Shown here one piece after another: positions 35,903-48,442 of a DNA stretch of 64,000 bases. Source of the DNA: Leifsonia xyli (GTDB lineage: Bacteria; Actinomycetota; Actinomycetes; Actinomycetales; Microbacteriaceae); the NCBI GenBank assembly GCA_001647635.1, contig CP014761.1, positions 434,001-498,000 on the forward strand. The letters are read 5' to 3'. Both the position numbers and the translations under genes were made by a program. The notes beneath the pieces were generated by a model. That model searched no databases and was not told the DNA's origin. It saw only the letters and a list, made by a program, of their open reading frames with translations. The stretch's first letter is position 1, and each line of letters opens with the position of its first letter.

Positions 35903-35975
35903 TGGGCCCTGCCGGGATCGAACCGACGACATCCACGGTGTAAACGTGGCGCTCTACCAGCTGAGCTAAAGGCCC
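35903..35975 (-). tRNA. tRNA-Val (anticodon TAC)
   Basis: On the minus strand the cloverleaf begins GGGCCTTTAGCTCAGCTGGT and has the anticodon loop TTTACAC, a T-arm GTCGGTTCGATCC, and acceptor AGGGCCC closing with a discriminator A. The acceptor and all stems pair. No CCA is encoded. Length is 73 nt. Confidence 0.95.
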
Positions 35976-36124
35976 GTGATGCCGACCAGCCTAGCCGGTC
36001 TGAAATGGAGGAGTTCGGATCCGCCGCGCCGGAGGATGTTGCGTTGCGGAGGAGCCGATCGGCTTAGGACCGCACAGACTCCTCCGTTTTGAACGGGAGG
36101 AGCGGCAAAGCAGAGTGGACCGGG

Positions 36125-36595
36125 TCAGACGTGCGCGGGGAGGCGGTCGAGTGCGGCGCGGTAGGAGTCGATCGAGCGGGCCTCGCCCGGCGCGGTGATG
36201 AACGACGCGCGGATGATGCCGCGCTCGTCGACGAGGAAGGTCGCGCGGTTCGCGAAGCCCTTCTCGGGGAGGAACACCCCGTACTCCTTCGCGATCTCGC
36301 CGTGCGGCCAGAAGTCGGCCAGCAGGGAGAAGGAGTAGCCCTCCTGCTCCGCCCACGCGCGCAGCGCGTACTTGGAGTCGACCGAGATCGCGAGCAGCTC
36401 GACCCGGTGGTCCTCGAAGAGGGCGAGGTTGTCGCGCAGAGCGCACAGCTCTCCGGTGCACGTGCCCGAGAACGCGAGCGGGAAGAAGACCAGCGCGACC
36501 GCTTTGCGTCCGCGGAAGTCGCTGAGCCGCACGGTCTCGCCGTACTGGTTCAGCAACTCGAAGTCGGGTGCCTGGGTGTCGTTCTCAAGAGCCAC
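36125..36595 (-). CDS. AhpE-type peroxiredoxin
   Basis: A 156-residue peroxiredoxin. [20 protein letters not shown] places the peroxidatic Cys46 in the AhpE/BCP pattern; Cys51 nearby is extra. It reduces peroxides with a thiol partner in the cytoplasm. GTG 36595 is the start. It is divergent from aceE, a neighbourhood common in actinobacteria. Confidence 0.88.
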   Translation of the reverse strand: MALENDTQAPDFELLNQYGETVRLSDFRGRKAVALVFFPLAFSGTCTGELCALRDNLALFEDHRVELLAISVDSKYALRAWAEQEGYSFSLLADFWPHGEIAKEYGVFLPEKGFANRATFLVDERGIIRASFITAPGEARSIDSYRAALDRLPAHV

Positions 36596-36752
36596 GAGGA
36601 GACAGCATAAACCTGTCCGATGGGAGCGCCAACCGTGCGGTCAACACCGAGCCCGGAGTGCGGCTAGGCTGAAGGATGGTGTCCACGCTTGTCGAGAACC
36701 GACAGCCCAGCGGCACGTCCACGATCCATCCGACACAAGAAAGAGGTCGAGG

Positions 36753-39479
<2,727 letters not shown>

Positions 39480-39486
39480 CACCGCC

Positions 39487-40701
39487 GTGGCAGGAAGCCA
39501 GGTAGAGAGGACGAAGCCCGAGACGCTCGCGTGGCTGCGCAAGATCTCGGGTGAGCTGGCCACGACCACGCTCAAGAAGCTCGAGGACACCCTTCCCTGG
39601 TACCGCGACATGCCACCGGGCCGGCGCAGCGCCGTCGGCCTGGTGGCCCAGGCGGGCATCTCGTCGTTCATCTCGTGGTACGACGACCCGCGGTCGACGC
39701 CGTGGATCGCAGCCGACGTGTTCGGCGCCGCCCCGCGCGAGCTGCTGCGCAGCGTGAGCCTGCAGCAGACCCTCCAGCTGATCAAGATCACCGTGGAGGT
39801 CGTCGAGGAGCGGGTCAAATCGGCGGGCGGCGAGGACCTGCGGGAGGCCATCCTGCTCTACTCGCGGGAGATCGCGTTCGCCGCGGCAGACGTCTACGCG
39901 CGCGCCGCCGAGGCCCGCGGCCTCTGGGACGCGCGGCTCGAGGCTCTGGTCGTCGACAGCATCCTGACCGGCGAGTACGACGACGAACTGCCCAGCCGGA
40001 TCGCCGCCCTCGGCTGGCACGGGCACGGTGAGGTCAGCGTGCTCGTCGGCACCGCGCCGAAGATGCTCGATGTCGACCAGCTGCGCCGCACCGCGCGGCA
40101 CATGTCGGCGGACGTGCTGATCGGCGTGCAGGGCAGCCGGCTCGTCCTGGTGATCGGCCGGGCGTGGCCGAGCGACAGCACCCCGGACGACGCGATCGGC
40201 CCGGCTCCGGTGGTCTCGTTCCTCGAGATCGCCTCCCAGCTCGAGCCCGGGTTCGGACCGGGCCACCTGGTGCTCGGCCACGAGGTTCCGAGCCTGGTGG
40301 ACGCGTCCAAGAGCGCCAAGGCGGCCCTCGCCGGGTTCGCGGTGGCGAAGGCGTGGCGCAACTGCCCGCGTCCGGTGCACGCCGACGACCTGCTGCCGGA
40401 GCGGGCGCTCGCGGGCGACGGCCTCGCCCGCGCCACGCTGATCAGCCGCATCTACCGCCCACTGCAGGCGTACTCGTCCGAGCTGCTGACGACGCTCTGG
40501 TGCTACCTCGACAACGGCCGCTCGCTGGAGGCGACGGCGCGCGAGCTGTTCGTGCATCCCAACACGGTCCGATACCGGCTGAAGCGCGTGTCGGAGGTCA
40601 TCGGCTGGGATGCGACGGGCGCGCGCGAGGCGCTCATCCTGCAGGCGGCGCTCATCGTCGGCTCGATCAACGAGCCGGATTCGCCTCGGCGCGGCGGCTG
40701 A
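39487..40701 (+). CDS. fasR: FasR/PucR-type fatty acid synthesis regulator
   Basis: A 404-residue regulator. The C-terminus YLDNGRSLEATARELFVHPNTVRYRLKRVSEVIG is the PucR/CdaR helix-turn-helix; the N-terminal two thirds are the sensory region. In Streptomyces the gene at this position, upstream of fabD, is FasR, which activates fatty-acid synthesis. It starts at GTG 39487, 7 bases after aceE. Confidence 0.85.
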   Translation: MAGSQVERTKPETLAWLRKISGELATTTLKKLEDTLPWYRDMPPGRRSAVGLVAQAGISSFISWYDDPRSTPWIAADVFGAAPRELLRSVSLQQTLQLIKITVEVVEERVKSAGGEDLREAILLYSREIAFAAADVYARAAEARGLWDARLEALVVDSILTGEYDDELPSRIAALGWHGHGEVSVLVGTAPKMLDVDQLRRTARHMSADVLIGVQGSRLVLVIGRAWPSDSTPDDAIGPAPVVSFLEIASQLEPGFGPGHLVLGHEVPSLVDASKSAKAALAGFAVAKAWRNCPRPVHADDLLPERALAGDGLARATLISRIYRPLQAYSSELLTTLWCYLDNGRSLEATARELFVHPNTVRYRLKRVSEVIGWDATGAREALILQAALIVGSINEPDSPRRGG

Positions 40702-40785
40702 GTTGTAGACAGCCACAAGCATTCTTCGAATACTTCGTATCCATCCGACACATCCGCCCAGCGGAAGATTGGCAGACTGGAAACC

Positions 40786-41706
40786 GTGATCGTCATCGTG
40801 TGCCCGGGGCAGGGATCCCAGACCCCGGGCTTCCTCGAGCCCTGGCTCGCCGAATCCTCGTTCCGCGATCAGCTCACCGGCATCTCCGACGCGGTCGGCA
40901 TCGACCTCGTCGCGCACGGCACCGTGAGCGACGCCGACACCATCCGCGACACCGCGGTGGCGCAGCCGCTGATCGTCTCGGCCGGCCTGCTGACGCTGTC
41001 CGCCCTGTTCGCCGACGGTCGCCGCGAGCGCGTCGGCGGGATCGCCGGGCACTCGGTCGGCGAGTTGACGGCCGCGGCCGGTGCGGGCGTGCTGAGCGAG
41101 ACCGATGCCGTCGCGTTCGTGCGCGAGCGCGGCGCCGCGATGGCCACGGCGGCCGCCGAGGTGCAGACCGGCATGAGCGCGGTCCTCGGTGCTGACGAGG
41201 GCGAGCTCCTCGCGCGCCTCGACGAGCTGGGCCTCTCCCCCGCCAACTACAACGGCGGCGGTCAGATCGTGGTCGCGGGAGCCCTGGACGCGCTGGCCCA
41301 GCTGGCCGAGAACCCGCCGGCCCGTGCACGCGTGATCCCGCTGCAGGTCGCCGGCGCGTTCCACACGCGCTACATGGCTCCGGCCGTCCCCGCGCTGGAG
41401 GAGTTCGCGTCCACGCTGACGACGAACGACCCGACCCTGCGCCTCTGGACCAACAAGGACGGCTCCGAGGTGACCGACGGCGCCGAGTTCCTCCGCCTGC
41501 TCGTCGGGCAGGTCTCGTCGCCGGTGCGCTGGGACCTCGACATGAAGGCGTTCGAGCAGGCCGGGGTCACCGGTCTCATCGAGGTCGCCCCCGCGGGCGC
41601 TTTGGTCGGACTCGCCAAGCGCGGCCTCAAGGGCGTCCCGACCGTCGCCATCAAGACCCCGGACGACCTGCCGGCCGCCTTCGACCTCATCGACCAGGAG
41701 GCCTGA
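40786..41706 (+). CDS. fabD: malonyl-CoA:ACP transacylase
   Basis: A 306-residue enzyme that moves malonyl from CoA to ACP. GQGSQTPGFLEPWL and the nucleophile elbow GHSVGE (Ser90) are diagnostic, with GAFHTRYM carrying the partner His. GTG 40786 is used. It is the first gene of fabD-fabH-acpP-fabF, and its stop overlaps fabH by one base. Confidence 0.95.
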   Translation: MIVIVCPGQGSQTPGFLEPWLAESSFRDQLTGISDAVGIDLVAHGTVSDADTIRDTAVAQPLIVSAGLLTLSALFADGRRERVGGIAGHSVGELTAAAGAGVLSETDAVAFVRERGAAMATAAAEVQTGMSAVLGADEGELLARLDELGLSPANYNGGGQIVVAGALDALAQLAENPPARARVIPLQVAGAFHTRYMAPAVPALEEFASTLTTNDPTLRLWTNKDGSEVTDGAEFLRLLVGQVSSPVRWDLDMKAFEQAGVTGLIEVAPAGALVGLAKRGLKGVPTVAIKTPDDLPAAFDLIDQEA

Positions 41707-42710
41707 TGACCCACCCCACGCTGCAGCAGTCGCACGGCCCGCAGTACACCCGCATCCTCTCGATCGGCGCGGCGCGCGGCGACCTCGTCGTGCCGAACGA
41801 CGACCTGGTCGGCCCGATCAACTCCTCCGACGAGTGGATCCGGCAGCGCACCGGCATCATCACGCGCACGCGGGCCAGCCACGACGTCCTCGCCGTCGAC
41901 CTCGCCACCGAGGCCTCGAAGGAGGCCATCGCGAAGTCCGGCGTCGACCCGTCGCTCATCGACGCGGTGATCGTCGCCACCATCTCGAACGTGCAGCAGA
42001 CGCCGTCGCTCGCCGCCGTGCTCGCCGACCGCGTCGGCTCGAACCCGGCCGCGGCCTATGACATGAACGCCGCCTGCGCCGGATACACGTACGGCATCGC
42101 CCAGGCGGATGCGCTCATCCGCGCGGGCGTCGCCCACTACGCGCTCGTCGTCGGCGCCGAGAAGCTGTCCGACGTCGTCGACCCGACCGACCGCACCATC
42201 TCCTTCCTGCTGGGCGACGGCGCGGGCGCCGTGGTCATCGGCCCGAGCGAGTACCCGGGCATCTCGAAGACGGTCTGGGGCTCCGACGGCTCCAAGGCCG
42301 ACGCGGTCGGGATGAACGGCACGCTCACCGAGTTCCGCGACGGCGAGAAGGAGTGGCCCACGCTCCGCCAGGAGGGCCAGACGGTCTTCCGCTGGGCCGT
42401 GTGGGAGATGGCGAAGGTCGCCAAGCGCGCCCTGGACGAGGCCGGGGTCGCCCCCGACCAGCTCGCGGCGTTCATCCCCCACCAGGCGAACATGCGCATC
42501 GTCGACGAGTTCGCCAAGCAGCTCAAGCTGCCCGAGACCGTCGCGATCGCGCGCGACATCGAGACGACGGGCAACACGTCCGCCGCGTCCATCCCCCTCG
42601 CGACCCACCGACTGCTCCAGGAGCACCCGGAGCTGAGCGGCGGTCTGGCGCTCCAGATCGGCTTCGGCGCCGGTCTGGTCTTCGGCGCCCAGGTCGTCGT
42701 GCTGCCCTAG
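41706..42710 (+). CDS. fabH: 3-oxoacyl-ACP synthase III
   Basis: A 334-residue initiating condensing enzyme. The triad Cys124 (NAACAGYTYG), His259 (IPHQANMRI) and Asn290 (GNTSAAS) is intact. It joins a primer acyl-CoA with malonyl-ACP. It overlaps fabD (TGATG) and precedes acpP. Confidence 0.95.
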   Translation: MTHPTLQQSHGPQYTRILSIGAARGDLVVPNDDLVGPINSSDEWIRQRTGIITRTRASHDVLAVDLATEASKEAIAKSGVDPSLIDAVIVATISNVQQTPSLAAVLADRVGSNPAAAYDMNAACAGYTYGIAQADALIRAGVAHYALVVGAEKLSDVVDPTDRTISFLLGDGAGAVVIGPSEYPGISKTVWGSDGSKADAVGMNGTLTEFRDGEKEWPTLRQEGQTVFRWAVWEMAKVAKRALDEAGVAPDQLAAFIPHQANMRIVDEFAKQLKLPETVAIARDIETTGNTSAASIPLATHRLLQEHPELSGGLALQIGFGAGLVFGAQVVVLP

Positions 42711-42754
42711 ACTGTTTCCCGGTCACAACGACACCCCCTCAAGGAGAGAAAACC

Positions 42755-43006
42755 ATGGCATTGTCCACCGAAGAAGTTCTTGCCGGCCTGGCCGAGCTCA
42801 TCAACGACGAGACCGGCATCGCGACCGACACGGTTGAGCTGGACAAGTCGTTCACGGACGACCTCGACATCGACTCGATCTCGATGATGACCATCGTGGT
42901 CAACGCCGAGGACAAGTTCGACGTCAAGATCCCCGACGAGGAGGTCAAGAACCTCAAGACCGTCGGAGACGCGGTCGAGTTCATCGTCAAGGCGCAGGAC
43001 GCCTAA
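42755..43006 (+). CDS. acpP: acyl carrier protein
   Basis: An 83-residue ACP. Ser41 in DLDIDSISM is the 4'-phosphopantetheine site; the rest is a typical acidic four-helix protein. AAGGAGAG lies just upstream. It carries acyl chains for the FabD, FabH and FabF enzymes encoded on both sides. Confidence 0.95.
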   Translation: MALSTEEVLAGLAELINDETGIATDTVELDKSFTDDLDIDSISMMTIVVNAEDKFDVKIPDEEVKNLKTVGDAVEFIVKAQDA

Positions 43007-43112
43007 GGCTCAGGCCTGATTTCTCCGCGCGGGCGGCGCTCCCCCCGGATCGCCGCCCGCGCGTGCGGGAGCGCTCTGACTCCCGCGACTCCACTCACAG
43101 AGAGTTGCCGTT

Positions 43113-44348
43113 ATGACCAAGAAGATCGTCGTCACCGGCGTGGGCGCATCCTCGCCGCTCGGTGGCACCGCCCCTGAGAGCTGGACCGCGCTGCTCGCCG
43201 GCGAGTCCGGAGCCCGCACGCTCGAGCACGACTGGGTCGCCCAGTACGAGCTCCCCGTCACGTTCGCCGCCGAGGCGAAGGTGCGCCCCGAGGAGGTGCT
43301 GGAGCGTCCCGTCGCCAAGCGCCTCGACCCGTCCAGCCAGTTCGCGCTGATCTCCGCCATGGAGGCCTGGGAGGACGCCGGCCGCCCGGACGTCGCGCCC
43401 GAGCGCCTCGGCGTCGACTACGCCACCGGCATCGGCGGCGTGTGGACGCTGCTCGACGCCTGGGACACCCTCCGCGACCGCGGCCCGCGCCGCGTGCTGC
43501 CGATGACCGTGCCGATGCTCATGCCGAACGCGGCCTCGGCCGCCGTCTCCATGCACTTCGAGGCCCGCGCGTTCGCCCGCACCGTCGCCTCCGCGTGCGC
43601 GTCGAGCACCGAGTCCCTCGTCAACGCCTACGAGCACCTGCAGGCGGGCCTCGCCGACGTGGTCATCGCGGGCGGAACCGAGTCGGCCATCCACCCCATC
43701 ACCGTCGCGTCGTTCTCGTCGATGCAGGCGCTGTCGCGCCGCAACGACGACCCGGCGCACGCCTCCCGCCCGTACAGCGTCGACCGTGACGGCTTCGTCA
43801 TGGGCGAGGGCGCGGCCAGCCTCGTGCTCGAGACCGAGGAGCACGCGCTCGCCCGCGGCGCCCGCATCTACGCGGAGCTCGCCGGCGGCGGCGTGACCGC
43901 CGACTCGTACCACATCACCGCGAACGACCCCGAGGGCCGCGGCGCCAGCCGGGCCGTCCACCTGGCGCTGCGCCAGGCGGGCGCCACCCCGGACGACGTC
44001 ACGCACATCAACGCCCACGCGACGAGCACGCCGGTCGGCGACCCGTCCGAGTACGTCGCCCTGCGCGAGGTGTTCGGCGACCGGGTGCACGGCATCCCGG
44101 TGTCGGCCACGAAGGCGTCCACCGGGCACCTCCTCGGCGGCACCGGAGCGCTGGAGGCGGTCTTCACGATCTTCGCGATCCGCGACCGCCAGGCCCCGCC
44201 GACGATCAACATCACCGAGATGGACCCGGCGATCCCGCTGCAGGTGAAGGGCGAGCCGCAGCCGCTGGGCGACGGCGCACAGCTGGCGATCAGCAACTCC
44301 TTCGGCTTCGGCGGCCACAACGCCGTGGCCGCGTTCCGCAGCTACTGA
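43113..44348 (+). CDS. fabF: 3-oxoacyl-ACP synthase II
   Basis: A 411-residue elongating condensing enzyme. Cys162 (VASACASSTESL) plus the two His in NAHATSTPVGD and KASTGHLLGGTG form the KAS II triad. It ends the fab operon, followed by a strong bidirectional terminator. Confidence 0.95.
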   Translation: MTKKIVVTGVGASSPLGGTAPESWTALLAGESGARTLEHDWVAQYELPVTFAAEAKVRPEEVLERPVAKRLDPSSQFALISAMEAWEDAGRPDVAPERLGVDYATGIGGVWTLLDAWDTLRDRGPRRVLPMTVPMLMPNAASAAVSMHFEARAFARTVASACASSTESLVNAYEHLQAGLADVVIAGGTESAIHPITVASFSSMQALSRRNDDPAHASRPYSVDRDGFVMGEGAASLVLETEEHALARGARIYAELAGGGVTADSYHITANDPEGRGASRAVHLALRQAGATPDDVTHINAHATSTPVGDPSEYVALREVFGDRVHGIPVSATKASTGHLLGGTGALEAVFTIFAIRDRQAPPTINITEMDPAIPLQVKGEPQPLGDGAQLAISNSFGFGGHNAVAAFRSY

Positions 44349-44360
44349 TTCCTCCGCACA

Positions 44361-44396
44361 GCAGAAGGCCCCGGTCTCGTGACCGGGGCCTTCTGC
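44361..44396. terminator. perfect 16-bp bidirectional terminator after fabF
   Basis: GCAGAAGGCCCCGGTC at 44361-44376 pairs exactly with GACCGGGGCCTTCTGC at 44381-44396 around TCGT. It lies between the convergent fabF and DUF3145 genes. Confidence 0.92.
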
Positions 44397-44449
44397 GTGT
44401 CACCGCGTGCGGGCGGCCGGAGCCGGGCCCGCCGCGGGAGGTTCAGCCG

Positions 44450-44953
44450 TCAGCCGACGTTGTGCAGCCAGATGACCGACGTGTCGTCGTGCGCGTGCCG
44501 GAACGGCTCCAGCTCGTCGTCCCAGGCCTGGCCGAGGGCAAGCCGCAGTTCGCGGTGCAGCTCGAGGGCGTTGGCGCCGGCGATCTCCATGGCGTAGCGG
44601 ATGCGGTCCTCCGGCACGACCATATTGCCGGCCGTGTCGACTTGGGCGAAGAAGATGCCGAGGTCGGGGGTGTGCATCCACCGGCCGCCGTCGGTGCCGT
44701 GACCGGCGTCCTCCGTGACCTCGTAGCGCAGGTGCTCCCACCCGCGCAGCGCCGACGCCAGCCGTGCGCCGGTACCGGCGGGACCGTCCCAGAAGAACTC
44801 GGTCCGCTGGGCGCCCTTCAGCACGGGCTGTGTCTCCCACGTGAAATTGACCGCGCGACCCAGAGCACGACCCGCCGCCCACTCGATGTGGGGGCAGAGC
44901 GCGCTGGGAGAGGAGTGCACGTAGAGCACCCCTCGAGCTGCGTGTGCCGACAT
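44450..44953 (-). CDS. DUF3145 protein
   Basis: A 167-residue protein: ARGVLYVHSSPSALCPHIEWAAGRALGRAV, HLRYEVTEDAGHGTDGGRWMHTPDLGIFFAQVD and NALELHRELRLALGQAWDDELEPFRHAHDDTSVIWLHNVG. This is the actinobacterial DUF3145 family, which habitually sits beside the fab genes. Function is unknown. GGAGGAG precedes the start. Confidence 0.88.
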   Translation of the reverse strand: MSAHAARGVLYVHSSPSALCPHIEWAAGRALGRAVNFTWETQPVLKGAQRTEFFWDGPAGTGARLASALRGWEHLRYEVTEDAGHGTDGGRWMHTPDLGIFFAQVDTAGNMVVPEDRIRYAMEIAGANALELHRELRLALGQAWDDELEPFRHAHDDTSVIWLHNVG

Positions 44954-45140
44954 GGTTCTCCTCCGTTCGTTGGTGCGTCTTCCCCTACGACCAGGAACGG
45001 GATGGAGTGCTTCGGCGTATGAAATTGGATGCGCTCACGCGCGTTGCCACGATTATGCCTGAGAACCGCGGGTAGTTACAAGATTGTGATTCGGCGATTC
45101 GGTCGCCTGACGAACGCCCGGGCGGAATAGCATACCGAGT

Positions 45141-45716
45141 ATGTCGGTGCAGAACGGTTTCCTGGCGCTGCTGACGCAGGGCCCCGCCTACGGCTCGCAG
45201 CTTCAGAGCGAGTTCCTCTGCCGGGCCGCGCACCGGCGCCAGCTGAACCCCGGGCAGGTCTACTCGACGCTCGACAGGATGACCGACCAGGGTCTGGTGG
45301 AGTCGGCGGGCGCGACGGAGGACGGCCTCCCCCTCTACGCGCTGACCGACACGGGGCGGGAGGCTGCGGCGGCCTGGCTGGCCGACGGCCCGGCGGATGG
45401 CCGACCCGACTGGGACGAGATGCAGGACCAGGTGCTCATCGCGGCGTCGCTCGACGGCGTGGACGCGCTGCGCATCGTCGACGGGTACCGGGCGGCCTAC
45501 GCCGAGCGCATCCGCTACCTCTCCCACGAGGCGGACTCGCGGGCGCTGCTGGCCGCGAACCGCGCCGCCGAATTAGGCGCGAAAGCGGCCATCGAGTGGC
45601 TGGACGAGGTCACCGCGATGCTCGCGGCGCATCCGGGGGCGCTGGTGCAGCCGCGGTCCCCTGAGCGCCCCCGGCGCGGCCGCCGTCCGGCGGTCGAGAC
45701 CGCCGCCACCGACTAG
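45141..45716 (+). CDS. PadR-family regulator
   Basis: A 191-residue PadR protein with the longer C-terminal helical domain: NGFLALLTQGPAYGSQLQSEFLCRAAHRRQLNPGQVYSTLDRMTDQGLVESAG. It ends in a basic Arg-rich tail. No drug-export gene is adjacent, so the target is unknown. It converges on the DUF1684 gene with 3 bases between stops. Confidence 0.82.
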   Translation: MSVQNGFLALLTQGPAYGSQLQSEFLCRAAHRRQLNPGQVYSTLDRMTDQGLVESAGATEDGLPLYALTDTGREAAAAWLADGPADGRPDWDEMQDQVLIAASLDGVDALRIVDGYRAAYAERIRYLSHEADSRALLAANRAAELGAKAAIEWLDEVTAMLAAHPGALVQPRSPERPRRGRRPAVETAATD

Positions 45717-45719
45717 GGG

Positions 45720-46559
45720 TCAGTGGAGCAGCTCGCCCTGCTTGTTCAGGACGTTCTTCTCGCCCGCCTCGATCGGGACCGCGAAGCGGTTCTGCGCCGG
45801 CGGCAGCGGGCAGTTGAAGTTATAGCTGAACGCGCACGGCGGCAGCACGGCGAGGTTGAAGTCGAGGGTGACCGTGCCGTCCTCGTTCGGGACGACGAAG
45901 AGGAAGCGCCCCACCGAGTAGGTGCTGTCGCCGTTCGTGGTGTCCGCGAAGACCAACTGCAGCGCGCGGCCCGCCTTGAACGCGGCGAGGTTGTAGTCGA
46001 CGCCGCCCTTGGTGAAGGTGATCTCGCCCGGGATGACCATGTCGCGGGTGGCGCCGTCGTCCTTCAGGTGCTCGAAGCCGACCGTCTTGCCGCCCTCGAT
46101 CGGCGAGAACGTGGCCTGGATGATCCACTCCGGGTTGAATGGGAAGGCGTCGATCGAACCGAAGTTCTGGATGTCCTCGGAGTTCGCATCCCACACCCGC
46201 AGCGCGTAGTCGCCGGCCTCGCTGGCGATGACGAACCCGGTCTGCGTGTCGCTGAACCGGATCGCCGACGGGTTCGGGTCGTCCTTGCCGCGCACGATCG
46301 CGGAGCCGTCGACGAGGACGTCGTCGACGAAGATGTTGTCGGTCGCCTGCGCGGTGACCTTGAGCCCCGACTGGCCGGCGGGCAGCGGCGACCAGAGCCC
46401 GGGGACACCCCAAACCGGCTGCTGCGACTCGGGGTCGCCGGTGATCCACTGGGTGTTCACGAGCGCGAGGTTGCCCTGCGGTGCGGTGACCGCCTGCTCG
46501 CGGCGCGCGCGGTAGCGGGCCAGGACGGCGTTCGGGTCGGTCTGCACGGTGTCGGTCAT
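45720..46559 (-). CDS. DUF1684 protein
   Basis: A 279-residue protein with the DUF1684 pattern: GDPESQQPVWGVPGLWSPLPAGQSG at the start and FLFVVPNEDGTVTLDFNLAVLPPCAFSYNFNCPLPPAQNRFAVPIEAGEK at the end. The C-terminal CAFS...CPLPP block is the conserved core. Function is unknown. ATG 46559 is chosen because GAGGATGG sits at the right distance. Confidence 0.85.
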   Translation of the reverse strand: MTDTVQTDPNAVLARYRARREQAVTAPQGNLALVNTQWITGDPESQQPVWGVPGLWSPLPAGQSGLKVTAQATDNIFVDDVLVDGSAIVRGKDDPNPSAIRFSDTQTGFVIASEAGDYALRVWDANSEDIQNFGSIDAFPFNPEWIIQATFSPIEGGKTVGFEHLKDDGATRDMVIPGEITFTKGGVDYNLAAFKAGRALQLVFADTTNGDSTYSVGRFLFVVPNEDGTVTLDFNLAVLPPCAFSYNFNCPLPPAQNRFAVPIEAGEKNVLNKQGELLH

Positions 46560-46626
46560 GGTGTCCATCCTCGATCAGGTCGTAGCTCGTAACCAACTCC
46601 GACACTCGGGCATTCCGCGTGGGGCT

Positions 46627-48333
46627 TCATTTGGCCTGTCCGTAGTCGTCGACGATCGCGGCGGTGACCGGGAACTCGACCGGGAAGCCGCCGAACAGCA
46701 GCCGCCCGGCCTGCGCTGCCGACGCGCGCACGGCGTCCGCGACCGCGTCTGCCAGGGCGGCCGGCGTATGGACGATGACCTCGTCATGCAGGAAGTAGAC
46801 CAGATGGGGCGCCTCCGTCAGCGGCGCCTCCGGCGACAGGGCGGTGAGGCGGTTGCGCAACTCCGCCATCCAGCACAGCGCCCACTCCGCCGCACTTGCC
46901 TGCACCACGAAGTTGCGAGTGAAGCGGCCCCAGTCGCGCGCGAGCGTGCGGGCGCGGCGTTCGTCGGCAGCGGTCGACTCGGCGGCGAAAGCGGCGGATT
47001 GAGCGACCGCCCACTGCCGACCCGGGAGCGGCGACGAGCGCCCCAGCCGCGAGGTGACCTTCTCGCCGCGCTCCCCCGCACGCGCCGCATCCTCGACCAG
47101 CCGCACGGCCTGCGGGAACGCGCGCTGCAGCCGCGGCATCAGCCGACCGCTCTCCCCCGACGTCGCGCCGTACATCGCGCCGAGCATGGCGACTTTGGCG
47201 TGCGCCCGCTCCTCCACCGCGCCGGAGGCGACGATGCCCTCGTAGAGGTCCTTGCCGCGTCCGGCCGCCGCCATCGCCTGGTCGGCCGCGAGACCGGTGA
47301 GGACCCGCGGCTCGAGCTGGGCCGCATCCGCCACCACGAGCTTCCACCCGGGATCGGCGACCACCGCCGCGCGCACCTGCTTCGGCAGCTGCAGCGCGCC
47401 GCCGCCTCGCGTGGCCCAGCGGCCGGTCACCACGCCGCCCGGGACGTAGTCGGGGCGGAAGCGGCCGTCGCGCACCCACGCGTCGAGCCACGTCCATCCG
47501 TTGGCCGTCACCAGCCGCGAGAGCTTCTTGTACCGGAGCAGCGGCTCGATGACCGGATGCTCCTGGCGCTTCAGCTCCCAGGACCGGGTGGAGGTGGCCA
47601 TGATCCCGGCGCGCTGCAGCGCCTTGAGGAGGTCGGGCGGGCTGTCCGGGTTGAGGTCGGGCGCATCCAGCTGGTCGCGGATCTCGTTGGCCAGCTCTTC
47701 GAGCACCGGCGGGCGGCCGTAGGACGGGCGCGGGCCGAGCAGGTCGGAGAGCAGCGCGTCGTGGCGCTCGACGCTGTACGGGAGGCCCGCGTGCTGCAGT
47801 TCGACGCCGATGAGGGCGCCGGCGGACTCGGCGGCGAGCAGCAGGCGCAGCCGGCGCGGGTCGGCGCTGCGGGCGACGGCATCCTCCTGCGCCTCGAACT
47901 CGGCTCGGACGGCGCGCGCGGGAGCGCCCGGCGACGGGTCGGCGTCCTCGAAGTCGAACAGCGCGGTGTGGGCCGGCGCGACGGGCTCGAGCGGCTCGGC
48001 CACCGCGTCCCACGGGCCGGGCTCGGCGGCGGCCAGTGGGGTGCCCGCGGTCAGCGTCGAGTTCCGCAGGATGGTGTGGCACAGCCGGAGGTCGACGCAG
48101 CGCTCGAGGCGCACCCCGGCAGCGAGCAGGCCGGGATACCAGCCACGCGTGTCGTCCCAGACCCAGCGCGGCCGGTCCGGGCCGCTCTCCTCCGCGGCGA
48201 TCAGCGCGGGCAGCGCGTCGTCGTCGACGAGCTCCTTCTCCTCCTCCGCCCCGGGGCCGTCGTCGGCCGTCGCGCGGGAGAGCCGCGTGACGCCCACGCG
48301 CCCGGGCGCGACGCGTTCGAGGAGGATGTGCAC
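46627..48333 (-). CDS. family A DNA polymerase-like protein (PolA-related)
   Basis: A 568-residue protein. The C-terminal half has family A polymerase motifs in order: A as VADAAQLEPRVL (usual DYSQIELR), B as ERAHAKVAMLGAMYGATSG, C as FLHDEVIV. Catalytic Asp and His-Asp-Glu are kept, but the O-helix has Leu where Phe/Tyr is usual and motif A lacks its Tyr. The N-terminal half corresponds to the 3'-5' exonuclease region, with no clear DEDD metal site. Annotated relatives are called bifunctional exonuclease/polymerase; activity is unproven. GTG 48333 is the start. Confidence 0.8.
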   Translation of the reverse strand: MHILLERVAPGRVGVTRLSRATADDGPGAEEEKELVDDDALPALIAAEESGPDRPRWVWDDTRGWYPGLLAAGVRLERCVDLRLCHTILRNSTLTAGTPLAAAEPGPWDAVAEPLEPVAPAHTALFDFEDADPSPGAPARAVRAEFEAQEDAVARSADPRRLRLLLAAESAGALIGVELQHAGLPYSVERHDALLSDLLGPRPSYGRPPVLEELANEIRDQLDAPDLNPDSPPDLLKALQRAGIMATSTRSWELKRQEHPVIEPLLRYKKLSRLVTANGWTWLDAWVRDGRFRPDYVPGGVVTGRWATRGGGALQLPKQVRAAVVADPGWKLVVADAAQLEPRVLTGLAADQAMAAAGRGKDLYEGIVASGAVEERAHAKVAMLGAMYGATSGESGRLMPRLQRAFPQAVRLVEDAARAGERGEKVTSRLGRSSPLPGRQWAVAQSAAFAAESTAADERRARTLARDWGRFTRNFVVQASAAEWALCWMAELRNRLTALSPEAPLTEAPHLVYFLHDEVIVHTPAALADAVADAVRASAAQAGRLLFGGFPVEFPVTAAIVDDYGQAK

Positions 48334-48442
48334 GCATCCATTCTCCGGCCCGCCGCCGACACCGGCGCGTCGCTTGCCATCCGGCTCGACCGTGAGGATA
48401 ATTCATCGAACGACGATGCCGACCCGAAAGGCATGATCGACG

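Noticed and set aside
36007..36085. Inverted repeat GGAGGAGT/ACTCCTCC after tRNA-Val as a structured RNA
   Set aside because: The arms are short and imperfect beyond 8 bp with a 63-nt loop; nothing else supports an RNA gene.
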